From assembly GCA_020073305.1 (NCBI GenBank), contig JAIQFK010000014.1, positions 109,726 to 173,725 of the forward strand: a stretch of DNA of 64,000 nucleotides, given 5' to 3'. Positions within the stretch are counted from its first letter, which is position 1, and each line of letters opens with the position of its first letter. The position numbers and the translations under genes were made by a program. The stretch comes from Terriglobia bacterium (GTDB taxonomy: Bacteria > Acidobacteriota > Terriglobia > Bryobacterales > Bryobacteraceae). Shown piece by piece: positions 1-7,139 of this stretch. The notes beneath the pieces were generated by a model. The model was not told the DNA's origin. It did not search any database and saw nothing but the letters and a program-made list of their open reading frames with translations.

Positions 1-1444
1 GCCTGCTCGCACCATCGCGCGGCCGGCCACCGCCAGCCCTGCCCGACGCTCATCACGAACATCTTCTTGTACGGGTCGATTCCCGGCCGCACGGCGGCCG
101 CATTTCTGAGGCTTTCGAAAAACAGCACCGCCATGCCAAACAGCACTACGCTCACGGCCACCTGTCCCACAATGAGCGCTCTCTTCTGCCAGGCGCCGCG
201 CTCCCCGGTGGCCCGTTGGTCGGACTTGAGCACCTCGATGATATTCAGGTTCACCGCCTGCCGCGCCGGCCCCAGTCCGGCCAGTAGCACCGCTGCTAAC
301 GCCGCCGCCAGTGCAAAGATCAAGACACGGTAATCCAGCCGAAGCCCGTAATCGCTGAACACGTCGCCGCCGGAGAGATACTCGGATGCCTCCCGCATCA
401 GAAGCTGTGCCAGCCACACACCAAGCGCCGCGCCAGCCAGGCTCACCATCCCGGTCTCGATCACTAATTGGCGCATTAAGCGAGACCCGCCGGCGCCCAA
501 AGCCATCCGAATACTGAGTTCCCTCTTTCGCGTCTCTCCCTGAGCCAGACGCAACTGCGCCACGTTCGCGCACGCCACAAAGAGCACCAACCCGAGCAGC
601 AGGAGCAGCCCGCCCCCGCCAATCAGCGTCGCTTTCCATCCCGGCACGAAGCTTGCATCGAGCAGCGTCCCGGCAACGCCCGCCGGCGCCGGCTTATGCT
701 TCCCGGGACCGCGGATCGCAGCGTCCAGTTGCCTCGCCACCCGCTGCGAGTTTGCACCAGGCTTCAGACGCGCGACCATCTCAAACTGGCCATCCCGGTC
801 CTGCCTCTCCGCCCGGTTGCCGAGCACGTCGAACCAGGCCTCCAGGCTGACCCAAACGTCATTGGCGACACCGCGCGCAAGTCCTCCGAATTCGGGGGGC
901 ATTACACCCACCAGCGTGAAGGCTTTCCCATTCAGCAGCACTGTTTTGCCTATGATCGCGGGATCCCCTCCGAAGCGGCGTTGCCACAGCCGGTTGCCGA
1001 TTGCAGCGGCCGGCCGCCCCGAAACCGCTGCAAACGAAGCCCGTCCGAGCGCCGCTTTCACGCCTAACAATGAGAAGAAGTTCGGAGTAACCGGGTAGGC
1101 CAGGATCAGTTCGCTCTCCTCGCCCGTAGCCAGCATGGCGCCCCTGCGCTGATAGGCTGCAAGCTCTAACAGTCCGCTACCGGCGCTCGCCATGTCCTGG
1201 CAGTCTGGCCAGCCGTACATCATTTCGCGGCCGTCATCCCCGCGCGACGTAATCTGCAGCAGCTCGTCAGGCCGCTCGAGCGCCAGCGGCCGGAGGAACC
1301 TCGCGTCCGCCAGGCTGAAGGTACCCGTGGTCAGCCCGATGCCCAGCCCGATTGACAACACGCACAAAGCCGTGGTGCCACGGCTGCGGCTCAAAACGCG
1401 AACCGCGATCCGGGCGTCCTGCCCTAACGTTTGCGCCAGCGTCA
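1..1444 (-). CDS. ADOP-family ABC transporter permease (MacB/FtsX-like), cut by window edge
   Basis: The reverse strand is open from an ATG at 1444, just after an in-frame TGA, to the window edge, giving about 481 residues of the N-terminal part. The translation starts MTLAQTLGQDARIAVRVL, has a first membrane helix near residues 25-45, a MacB periplasmic core domain (ending around SFVPGWKA), then helices rich in Leu/Ala with the ELSIRMALGAGGSRLMRQL segment typical of FtsX domains. Acidobacterial ADOP proteins are about 800 residues with two FtsX blocks, so the second block lies outside. Family members are thought to export peptides or drugs or to transmit force across the membrane; no ATPase gene is visible here. 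A 45-aa ORF lies directly upstream on the same strand. Confidence 0.88.
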
Positions 1445-1523
1445 TGCTTCAGCGCCGTGCAATCCAATGACCAGAGTCTGATTATCCGATCATGCGAAAC
1501 TGTGCCGCCCCGGACCTTATTTC

Positions 1524-1661
1524 TCAGCCTTCGTTTGCCCACACCACCGCGCGGACACGGTGGCAGACCCGGCACTGGTAGTGGCCATGCACGGGCCACA
1601 TCGGCGCGCTGTGCACCTCGTTGCACCAGAATTCTGAGATCCAACCCCATAGCTTTTTCAT
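1524..1661 (-). CDS. Small 45-aa Trp/Cys-rich protein upstream of ADOP permease
   Basis: A short ORF starting MKKLWGWISEFWCNEVHSAP and ending in NEG. It is preceded by a perfect Shine-Dalgarno AGGAGG seven bases before the ATG, the strongest ribosome site in this neighbourhood. It has a CRVCHR motif (Cys-x-x-Cys-His) and five Trp residues, so metal or haem-like coordination is possible, but no function is known to me. The stop lies 79 bp before the ADOP start on the same strand, which suggests co-transcription. The recoverable signals are the ribosome site and an uninterrupted frame; too short for codon statistics. Confidence 0.6.
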   Translation of the reverse strand: MKKLWGWISEFWCNEVHSAPMWPVHGHYQCRVCHRVRAVVWANEG

Positions 1662-1723
1662 GAGCTTACCTCCTAGCTGTTTACGCGCATTCGCGGCGCC
1701 AAACGGCTCACAAAGGTAAACTC

Positions 1724-2371
1724 TCAGCGTTTCTTCAGGGTCACGGCCAGCCCGCCGCCTTCCATATAGAAGATGGTTTCGAGATCCGCGCTGTTGTTGA
1801 TGGCCTTCACATAGTCCGGAACCATGTCCACGTTGTGGGCCAGGATCAAGCCGCCCGGCCGCACCAGCGCCAGCACCTTGTGCAGATAGTCGATGTATCC
1901 GTCTTTATCGGCATCGATAAACACAACGTCAACCGGCCCTTTCAGCTTTGCTACGTTCTGGTGAGCGTCGCCCTCGACGATCGTGACCATGCCGTCGACT
2001 CCCGCTTCCTGAAAGTGCCCTCGCGCCATCGACGCCCTCTGATGGTCCATCTCGAACGTGGTCAAGTGACCTCCGGTGCTCTGAAGCGCCAGACAAAACC
2101 ACAGCCCCGAGTACCCTGTGGACGTCCCGATCTCCACTACATTCTTCGCCCCCGCTGTTTCCGTGAGCAGGCGCAACGCCCTTCCGTCTTGCATGGGAAC
2201 GCTGAGATAGGTGTGGTGCGACTTCACGATGTCGTCAAGCACGGCGAGAATTTTCTTCTCCGCATCTGTCTTCGCGATAGGCGGACTTGACTGCCGCTGC
2301 GCCGGAGCGATACCCGCAGCGGCCATCACCAGGCCAATACTCACCAAGGTGCATTTCATGCAACCGAACAT
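1724..2371 (-). CDS. SAM-dependent O-methyltransferase, exported form
   Basis: A 215-residue class I methyltransferase of the catechol/caffeoyl-CoA O-methyltransferase type. Motif I is VVEIGTSTGYSG (about residues 78-89), the acidic ribose-binding region follows at FEMDH, and the metal/substrate loop is FIDADKDGYIDY (about 151-162), giving the usual Asp ligands for a divalent metal. Unusually there is a hydrophobic N-terminus (CTLVSIGLVMAAAGIAPAQ) that looks like a signal peptide, so the enzyme may act in the periplasm, where SAM supply is unclear. The start could be the Met at residue 1 or residue 5; neither has a good ribosome site. Substrate cannot be read from the sequence. Confidence 0.85.
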   Translation of the reverse strand: MFGCMKCTLVSIGLVMAAAGIAPAQRQSSPPIAKTDAEKKILAVLDDIVKSHHTYLSVPMQDGRALRLLTETAGAKNVVEIGTSTGYSGLWFCLALQSTGGHLTTFEMDHQRASMARGHFQEAGVDGMVTIVEGDAHQNVAKLKGPVDVVFIDADKDGYIDYLHKVLALVRPGGLILAHNVDMVPDYVKAINNSADLETIFYMEGGGLAVTLKKR

Positions 2372-2459
2372 ATCAGGAAACGCGGCCCGGCTCTACCAGA
2401 CGCTTGTATCCGGCGTTCTACAGCGGTACGATCAAGCCCCGGAGCGGTAGGAGGGGGAG

Positions 2460-2864
2460 ATGTCACCGCCAGAAAACAAGGTAATCGTCCAGCGGTTGAT
2501 GGAAGAAGGGTGGAATCAGCGCAACTTCGTCGTTGTGGAAGAGATCGTAGGTCCGGAACACGTGTTCCACGAGCCTTCCGGGCCTCAGCTAGGTACCGGT
2601 CCGGAAGCGTACGTAAATCGGATGAAGCTGTATGCGGGCGCTCTGGACACTCACTTCACGATTGAGGATCTGATTGCGGAGGCGGACCGCGTGGTGGTTC
2701 GCTGGACGGTTCGCGGCCGGCACAACCTGGAGCTCACCGGCATCACCATCCATCGTTTCGAAGCGGGAAAAATCCTGGAATCGTGGGGAAACTGGGATCA
2801 ATTGGGATTGATGCAACAACTCAAGCAGGCGCGCTCTTCGCCGCAGGCGGGCCACAGTGCCTGA
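2460..2864 (+). CDS. SnoaL-like ester cyclase / polyketide cyclase family protein
   Basis: A 134-residue protein of the SnoaL/NTF2-like fold. It begins with the typical NKVIVQRLMEEGWNQRNFVVVEEIV, and has PEAYVNRMKLYAGALDTHF, RWTVRGRH and the terminal WGNWDQLGLMQQL signature of this cluster of 'ester cyclases'. These small alpha+beta barrels bind hydrophobic ligands; most are of unknown substrate. The start is fixed by a strong AGGAGGGGG just upstream of the ATG. The stop codon overlaps the GTG start of the redoxin gene by eight bases, so the two are probably translated together, which hints at a shared stress or detoxification role (inference). Confidence 0.85.
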   Translation: MSPPENKVIVQRLMEEGWNQRNFVVVEEIVGPEHVFHEPSGPQLGTGPEAYVNRMKLYAGALDTHFTIEDLIAEADRVVVRWTVRGRHNLELTGITIHRFEAGKILESWGNWDQLGLMQQLKQARSSPQAGHSA

Positions 2865-3654
2865 TCGGACAATGCAAAGGAAAAGAAGTTGGAACCTTTT
2901 TGTGTGGGCGGGCTTTGCCATCGTTTTGCTCGCCGCCTTCAGCTTCTTATACCTGATCCAATTTCCCGTAACTCGCGATTTCCCGTGGGTGAACCTTCTT
3001 CTCTTCGCAGTTGGCGGCTGCTTTTTGGCCGTCGGACTGAAACGCGCATTCGGCAGTCCTGAACGCTACCGCGGCAAGATCAGCGGCATCGTACTGGGCG
3101 TGCTGAGTCTCGCGATCTTCGGTTTGTTCTACTACGGCACGTTCGTTCTGACCCGAGACATCCCTTCCGCCAGCGGCGCTCCCCACCCCGGCACGCAGGC
3201 GCCGGATTTCACGCTTTCCGATGCCGGCGGAAAATCCGTGATGCTCGCGGACTTGATCCGGAACAACCGCGCCGTACTCCTGATTTTCTACCGCGGCTAC
3301 TGGTGACCGTTCTGCAACTCCGAGTTGCGGAGCTTTGAGCGGCGTTTGAGCGAATTCCGCTCGCGCGGTGTCGAGATCGTCGCCATCAGCGTCGACTCCA
3401 ACAAGGACTCGCGCGAACTCTGCTCGAGCCGCGGTTACACATTCCCGTTCCTCTCCGATCCCAAGGCGGAGGTCATCCGCCGCTATGGCGTGCTTCATCC
3501 GCGAGGGGGCCCGGACGGCCACGACATCGCGCGGCCCGCCGAGTTTCTGGTCGATGCAACGGGAACCATCCGGTGGGTGAATTTGACGGAGAGCATTTCG
3601 GTCCGGGCGCGTCCGGAAGCCGTTTTGAAAGCGATCGATGCCCTCAGCCACTAA
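2857..3654 (+). CDS. Membrane-anchored peroxiredoxin-like redoxin, predicted selenoprotein (UxxC)
   Basis: One reading frame of 265 residues if the in-frame TGA at 3304-3306 is read as selenocysteine. Residues 10-35, 42-62 and 72-95 are membrane helices; from about 108 (GTQAPDFTLSDAGGKSVML) runs an AhpC/TSA redoxin domain. The TGA is residue 150 and sits exactly at the first Cys of the family motif: FYRGYW-U-PFCNSELRSFERRL, where relatives have WCPxC. The frame stays open for another 115 codons with good family features (VEIVAISVDSN, FLSDPKAEVIRRYGV, PAEFLVDATGTIRWVN), which a random stop would not explain. A 10-bp hairpin lies two bases after the TGA. Start is GTG at 2857 or ATG at 2872. Probable role is a membrane-bound, periplasm-facing thiol/selenol peroxidase. 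A conventional annotation would call two fragments or a pseudogene. The selenocysteine genes selABCD are not in this window. Confidence 0.82.
3304..3333 (+). promoter_or_regulatory. Recoded UGA and candidate bacterial SECIS hairpin
   Basis: TGA at 3304-3306 is followed after two bases by a hairpin: arm 3309-3318 (GTTCTGCAAC), loop TCCGA at 3319-3323, arm 3324-3333 (GTTGCGGAGC). All ten pairs form, two of them G-U. Bacterial SECIS elements are stem-loops just downstream of the UGA that bind SelB. The loop here begins 12 bases after the UGA and has no G in its first two positions, so it departs from the usual spacing and loop rule; the location and strength of the stem still support the reading. 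Confidence 0.6.
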
Positions 3655-3659
3655 CCGAG

Positions 3660-3679
3660 CCGCGACCAAAAGGGCGCGG
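3660..3679. terminator. Hairpin between convergent genes
   Basis: CCGCGACC, loop AAAA, GGGCGCGG forms an eight-position stem with one A-G mismatch, exactly filling the space between the redoxin stop (3654) and the stop of the convergent kinase (3680). It has no T-run, so it is at best a weak bidirectional terminator. Confidence 0.4.
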
Positions 3680-4186
3680 TCAACGTTCTAAATAAGCTCG
3701 AGCAGCTTTCACACATTCTTCAAGCGCTGTATCCGTATTGACGACAAGCTTCGGAACCGCGATCGGTTCAAACTGCGCACGAAGGTCCCGATAAAGCTCG
3801 TACGACCGGTTGCGCGCCAGATGGGATTGACGGGATGCTTCCAGGCGGAGCCGCGCGGTTGCCTCATCACAGACACACTCGATGACCCGCCACTCCGTGT
3901 TCAGCCGCCGTGCGGCTTCGATCACCCCGTCGATTTGGTAGCGACGGGAGAACGTGCGGCCATCCAGGAAGATTCGCACTCCGGGATGGCGTTTGATCAA
4001 GTACTCCGCCGTTTCGAGCATCAGCGCCTGGCAGAAGTCATCCTGCTCACTCGAATATTCCACATAGTCGGGCGGAAAAAGCACGCTCCGGATCACATCT
4101 TTATCCAGCACCACTCCCGAATCTGCCAGCGCCTGAGCCAGCGTGCTCTTTCCAGTCGCAGGCAGACCCGCCATCGCCACGATCAT
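3680..4186 (-). CDS. P-loop small-molecule kinase of the AAA_33 type
   Basis: A 168-residue P-loop protein. The Walker A motif is GLPATGKST near the N-terminus, followed by VVLDKDVIRSVLF, where the Asp is placed like the substrate-binding Asp of gluconokinase/chloramphenicol-phosphotransferase-type kinases, and a lid region RLRLEASRQSHLARNRS with basic residues. It ends with KLVVNTDTALEECV, the usual adenine-side beta strand of this family. I chose the ATG at 4186 because it overlaps the epimerase stop in an ATGA and removes nine unlikely residues; the longer start at 4213 is possible. Following an Rpe-like epimerase it may phosphorylate a sugar or sugar alcohol (inference from context only). 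Confidence 0.8.
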   Translation of the reverse strand: MIVAMAGLPATGKSTLAQALADSGVVLDKDVIRSVLFPPDYVEYSSEQDDFCQALMLETAEYLIKRHPGVRIFLDGRTFSRRYQIDGVIEAARRLNTEWRVIECVCDEATARLRLEASRQSHLARNRSYELYRDLRAQFEPIAVPKLVVNTDTALEECVKAARAYLER

Positions 4187-4878
4187 GGCTTGGCGCCCAC
4201 CGAGTGAAGCCACGCGAAAATCTCCGCCAGATCGTCCGCCTGAAACACGAGCGAACCCGCAACAATCGCATCAGCGCCGGCCTCGCGCAATTCGGACACA
4301 GTGTGGCTGCGGATGCCGCCATCCGCAACGATGACCACCTGCGAGCGAAGCCCGTGCTGATCGAGCAGTGTGTCCATCGAACGAATCCGCGCGCACGCCT
4401 CGGGGCCAGGTTCCCTGCCCTTCACGCTCGGCATGGTGCCCAGCAAAAGGACCGCGCTGATCTGCTGCAAATAGGGCTCGACTGCGCTGACCGGGGTCTC
4501 GAGGCGCAGGGCCACGCCTGCCGCGCAATCGTTGGCGCGAATCCGCGAGATCGCCTCCCGCACTTCCAGGCGCCCTGTCTCGCAATGCACGGTGACCAGA
4601 TCGGCGCCCGCTGCAACGAACCGGTCCACCAGTTTCGATGGCCTGTCCACCATGAGATGCACATGAAAGAGCCGCTCCGTATGGCGCCGCAGCGCCGCCA
4701 CCAGATCCGGAAAAAACAGCAGATCGGGAGCAAAGTGCGCATCCGCAACATCAAGATGGAACGCGTCCGCATAAGGAGACAGCCGTTCGACGTCGCGCGC
4801 GAGATTCGCCAGATCGGCGGACCAGAGCGATACCTCAGCCAACATTCGGCTCCCGGGCTTGGAGTTCCACCTCGGCAT
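4183..4878 (-). CDS. Ribulose-phosphate 3-epimerase family protein
   Basis: A 231-residue TIM-barrel protein related to Rpe. Family landmarks are AEVSLWSADLANLARDVE at the N-terminus, FHLDVADAHFAPDLLF (equivalent of HxDVMDGxFVPN, carrying metal-ligand His and Asp), VHLMV, the GTMPSVKGREPG phosphate region, VVIVADGGIRSHTV with the catalytic Asp, and ADAIVAGSLVF. The known reaction is interconversion of ribulose-5-P and xylulose-5-P; several departures (SLWSAD for SxLxAD, LGTMPS for MSVxPG) make it a divergent paralogue that may act on another sugar phosphate such as allulose-6-P. Start is ATG 4878, eight bases past the FUSC stop; 4917 is an alternative. It overlaps the downstream kinase by four bases. 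Confidence 0.82.
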   Translation of the reverse strand: MPRWNSKPGSRMLAEVSLWSADLANLARDVERLSPYADAFHLDVADAHFAPDLLFFPDLVAALRRHTERLFHVHLMVDRPSKLVDRFVAAGADLVTVHCETGRLEVREAISRIRANDCAAGVALRLETPVSAVEPYLQQISAVLLLGTMPSVKGREPGPEACARIRSMDTLLDQHGLRSQVVIVADGGIRSHTVSELREAGADAIVAGSLVFQADDLAEIFAWLHSVGAKP

Positions 4879-4883
4879 CGCGG

Positions 4884-7076
4884 TTACGCCCCCGCCCGCT
4901 TCCCGGATTCCATCCATCGCAGCAACTCCTCGCTCAGCGTGTTCAGGCTGTTGGTGATGCGGTCCGTTTCCACGTTGACTAGCGAATAGCGCTCCGTGAG
5001 CGGATCGCCGGTGTGTACCAGGGCATGATGATCCTCGCGCAGGTCAGGCAGGGCCTCACGCGTGAGAGGCGATCCTCGCAGAGCCGAAGCCAGATAGTAG
5101 AGCGTCAAGTCGACATCGCTCGCAAACCGTCGAAAAACTTCGCGTGCGGGCACGGGATGGCTGCTCGATAGCCCGGCCTCGAGAGCCATCATGGCGTGGG
5201 CCAGGCGATGCGAGCTGGCCAGCGTGCCGCTCAGCAACTTCACGGTTGCGGCCGGCGTTCCCGGCTCCGCCGACAAACGATCGATGGATGCTTCCAAATT
5301 CGACCGCGCCAGCCTCCCCGCCAGCCGCGCGCGATCCAACGCCTGAAAAGAAGGCGACCGGATATAACCTTCTCGAACCTCGCGGAGGTACTCGCGGTAG
5401 GCATCCAGCATTTGAGCCATCGCTTCACCTACCTGCGTTCGCTCCCACGTCGGCCAGATCCAATAGGCCACCAGGGCGATGGCGCCGCCGGCCACGGTGT
5501 TCAGTCCCCGCGCAGCGATCACTCCTTTTGGGGAAACTCCGGACATGGCCAGCAGCAGCACGACCAGCGCGGTGACCGCCGTGACCAAAATGCCGTAGTT
5601 GGCGGGTCCGAAGCAGCGCATGAGAAACATCAGTAGGGCGATGAGCACCACTTGCGCCGTCGCTCCAGGGAGCATCACGTGAAATAGTCCTGTGGCGAGC
5701 ACCAGACCGGCAAACGTCCCGGCCAGCCTCAGCACACCGCGGCTGAAGGTGGCGGTAAAGTCCGGCTTCAGCACGATCGCGATGGTCATGGGAAGCCAGT
5801 ACGAGCGCGGCAGCTCCAGCCCGCGCGCCAGCCCATCGCCCGCAGCCACGCACACCGCGAGCCGGATGGCGTGCCGGAAAGCAGCAGACTGCAGGTGGAA
5901 GTTTGCGCGCAGAGTCGCCAGCGTTCCGCCCAACCTCAGACTCCATGGCCTCCCTGCTTCACGCCCTTCGAAGGCCGCGAGCCCGGCCGGCGTGGCAGTC
6001 GTGGCCAGATCGACTGCGGAACGGAGCTGTCCGGTCACGGCGTCCATCTGGATGCGCGCATCGTTTCTCATGGCCCGGATATCCATCGCCGCAGCTTCCG
6101 GCGATTCACAAAGCTCGCGCAGCCTCTCCGGCAAAGCCTCCAGCTCTTCGAGGAATTCATCCATCTCCCGGGCCGGCGCCCCGGCTACCAGGGAATGGCC
6201 AATGGCGCCCAGAATGCGGGAAGCATTTGCGAAGTAGAGGTCCAGGATTTTAACTTCGGGACCCCCGGCGTTTTCGCGCCCGATCCGCGTCCGCAGGCGC
6301 CTTAGTGTCAGCAGACTCAATCGCATCCGCTCTGCCTGGCTGAGGAGCAGGCGATAACGCTCGCCCTCGATCGAATGATCGCGGTTGAGTGCCGCTAGCG
6401 CTCGCTGTGCCTGTGTAATCTGCGCGCTCGCCGGCGGAGACTCGGTCGCTTGAATTGCCGACGCAACCGCACGCGAGAGCTCCAAATACAAATCGCTCAG
6501 CGCGCGCCTTTCTGGAAAGTAACGGCGAAGCGGCCAGAACGCCACCGCCAGAACCGCCTGCAGCAATCCGCCACCAAGAGCCAGCAAACCGGCGTACACC
6601 GCCTTCTCCGGAGGCATCGGAAACGCCGCATAAACCAGCAGCGTCACCAGGCTGATGGCGCCCAGATCCGCCGCAGCCGTGCTGAGCGCCACCAGAATTC
6701 CGGCTGCGAACGCCCACGCGGCAGCCACAAGGACCGCGGTGAATTGGTTACGGCCGCTCAGGGCGCCCGAAAACACCGCGAGCCCCACCAGCAGACTCGC
6801 TGCGCACATGCGCCGGGCTCGTTGCGCGTAAGGCTCCTGGCTGTCGGAAAAGGCAACGTTCAGCGCGCCGGTGCTGATGGCGAGGCTGCTCGGAATCCTG
6901 CCCAGCGCGGCGCCAACCGCCAAAGGCAGAGCGACGCCAATCGTGTTCCGCGCCGCCAGCCACGGGTTCACTTTGTCCGATTGGTAGCGGACCAACGTCT
7001 GCCCGAAGCCGGACCAGACGCTTGTCTTGGCCGGAAGAGCTTCGCTCCGGCGCTCGGCCGCCTCCGCAGACTGCAT
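4884..7076 (-). CDS. FUSC-family inner-membrane protein (YccS/aromatic acid exporter-like)
   Basis: A 730-residue protein with two membrane blocks. The first (about residues 45-180) has six hydrophobic segments, the second (about 400-560) another set, including RSYWLPMTIAIVLKPDFTATFSRGVLRLAGTFAGL, which is the FUSC signature region also found in AaeB and YccS. Between them is a soluble helical domain and after them a helical tail of about 160 residues. Relatives export aromatic acids or are of unknown substrate and work with a periplasmic adaptor, which is absent here. First gene of a minus-strand operon with the epimerase and the kinase; divergent from the GH116 gene with 63 bp between the starts. 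Confidence 0.85.
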   Translation of the reverse strand: MQSAEAAERRSEALPAKTSVWSGFGQTLVRYQSDKVNPWLAARNTIGVALPLAVGAALGRIPSSLAISTGALNVAFSDSQEPYAQRARRMCAASLLVGLAVFSGALSGRNQFTAVLVAAAWAFAAGILVALSTAAADLGAISLVTLLVYAAFPMPPEKAVYAGLLALGGGLLQAVLAVAFWPLRRYFPERRALSDLYLELSRAVASAIQATESPPASAQITQAQRALAALNRDHSIEGERYRLLLSQAERMRLSLLTLRRLRTRIGRENAGGPEVKILDLYFANASRILGAIGHSLVAGAPAREMDEFLEELEALPERLRELCESPEAAAMDIRAMRNDARIQMDAVTGQLRSAVDLATTATPAGLAAFEGREAGRPWSLRLGGTLATLRANFHLQSAAFRHAIRLAVCVAAGDGLARGLELPRSYWLPMTIAIVLKPDFTATFSRGVLRLAGTFAGLVLATGLFHVMLPGATAQVVLIALLMFLMRCFGPANYGILVTAVTALVVLLLAMSGVSPKGVIAARGLNTVAGGAIALVAYWIWPTWERTQVGEAMAQMLDAYREYLREVREGYIRSPSFQALDRARLAGRLARSNLEASIDRLSAEPGTPAATVKLLSGTLASSHRLAHAMMALEAGLSSSHPVPAREVFRRFASDVDLTLYYLASALRGSPLTREALPDLREDHHALVHTGDPLTERYSLVNVETDRITNSLNTLSEELLRWMESGKRAGA

Positions 7077-7139
7077 ACCCGACTAGAATACTCCGTGCGG
7101 TCAGTGGACTCCGGACCGCGCTGGTCATACATTAAAGCG

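Noticed and set aside
3307..3654. Separate downstream gene for the second half of the redoxin
   Set aside because: The redoxin motif is continuous across the TGA and no ribosome site precedes the later Met codon at 3325.
6450..7139. N-terminal extension of the GH116 reading frame
   Set aside because: Runs antisense across the FUSC gene, is Arg/Gln-rich without family similarity, and the Tat signal starts at 7140.
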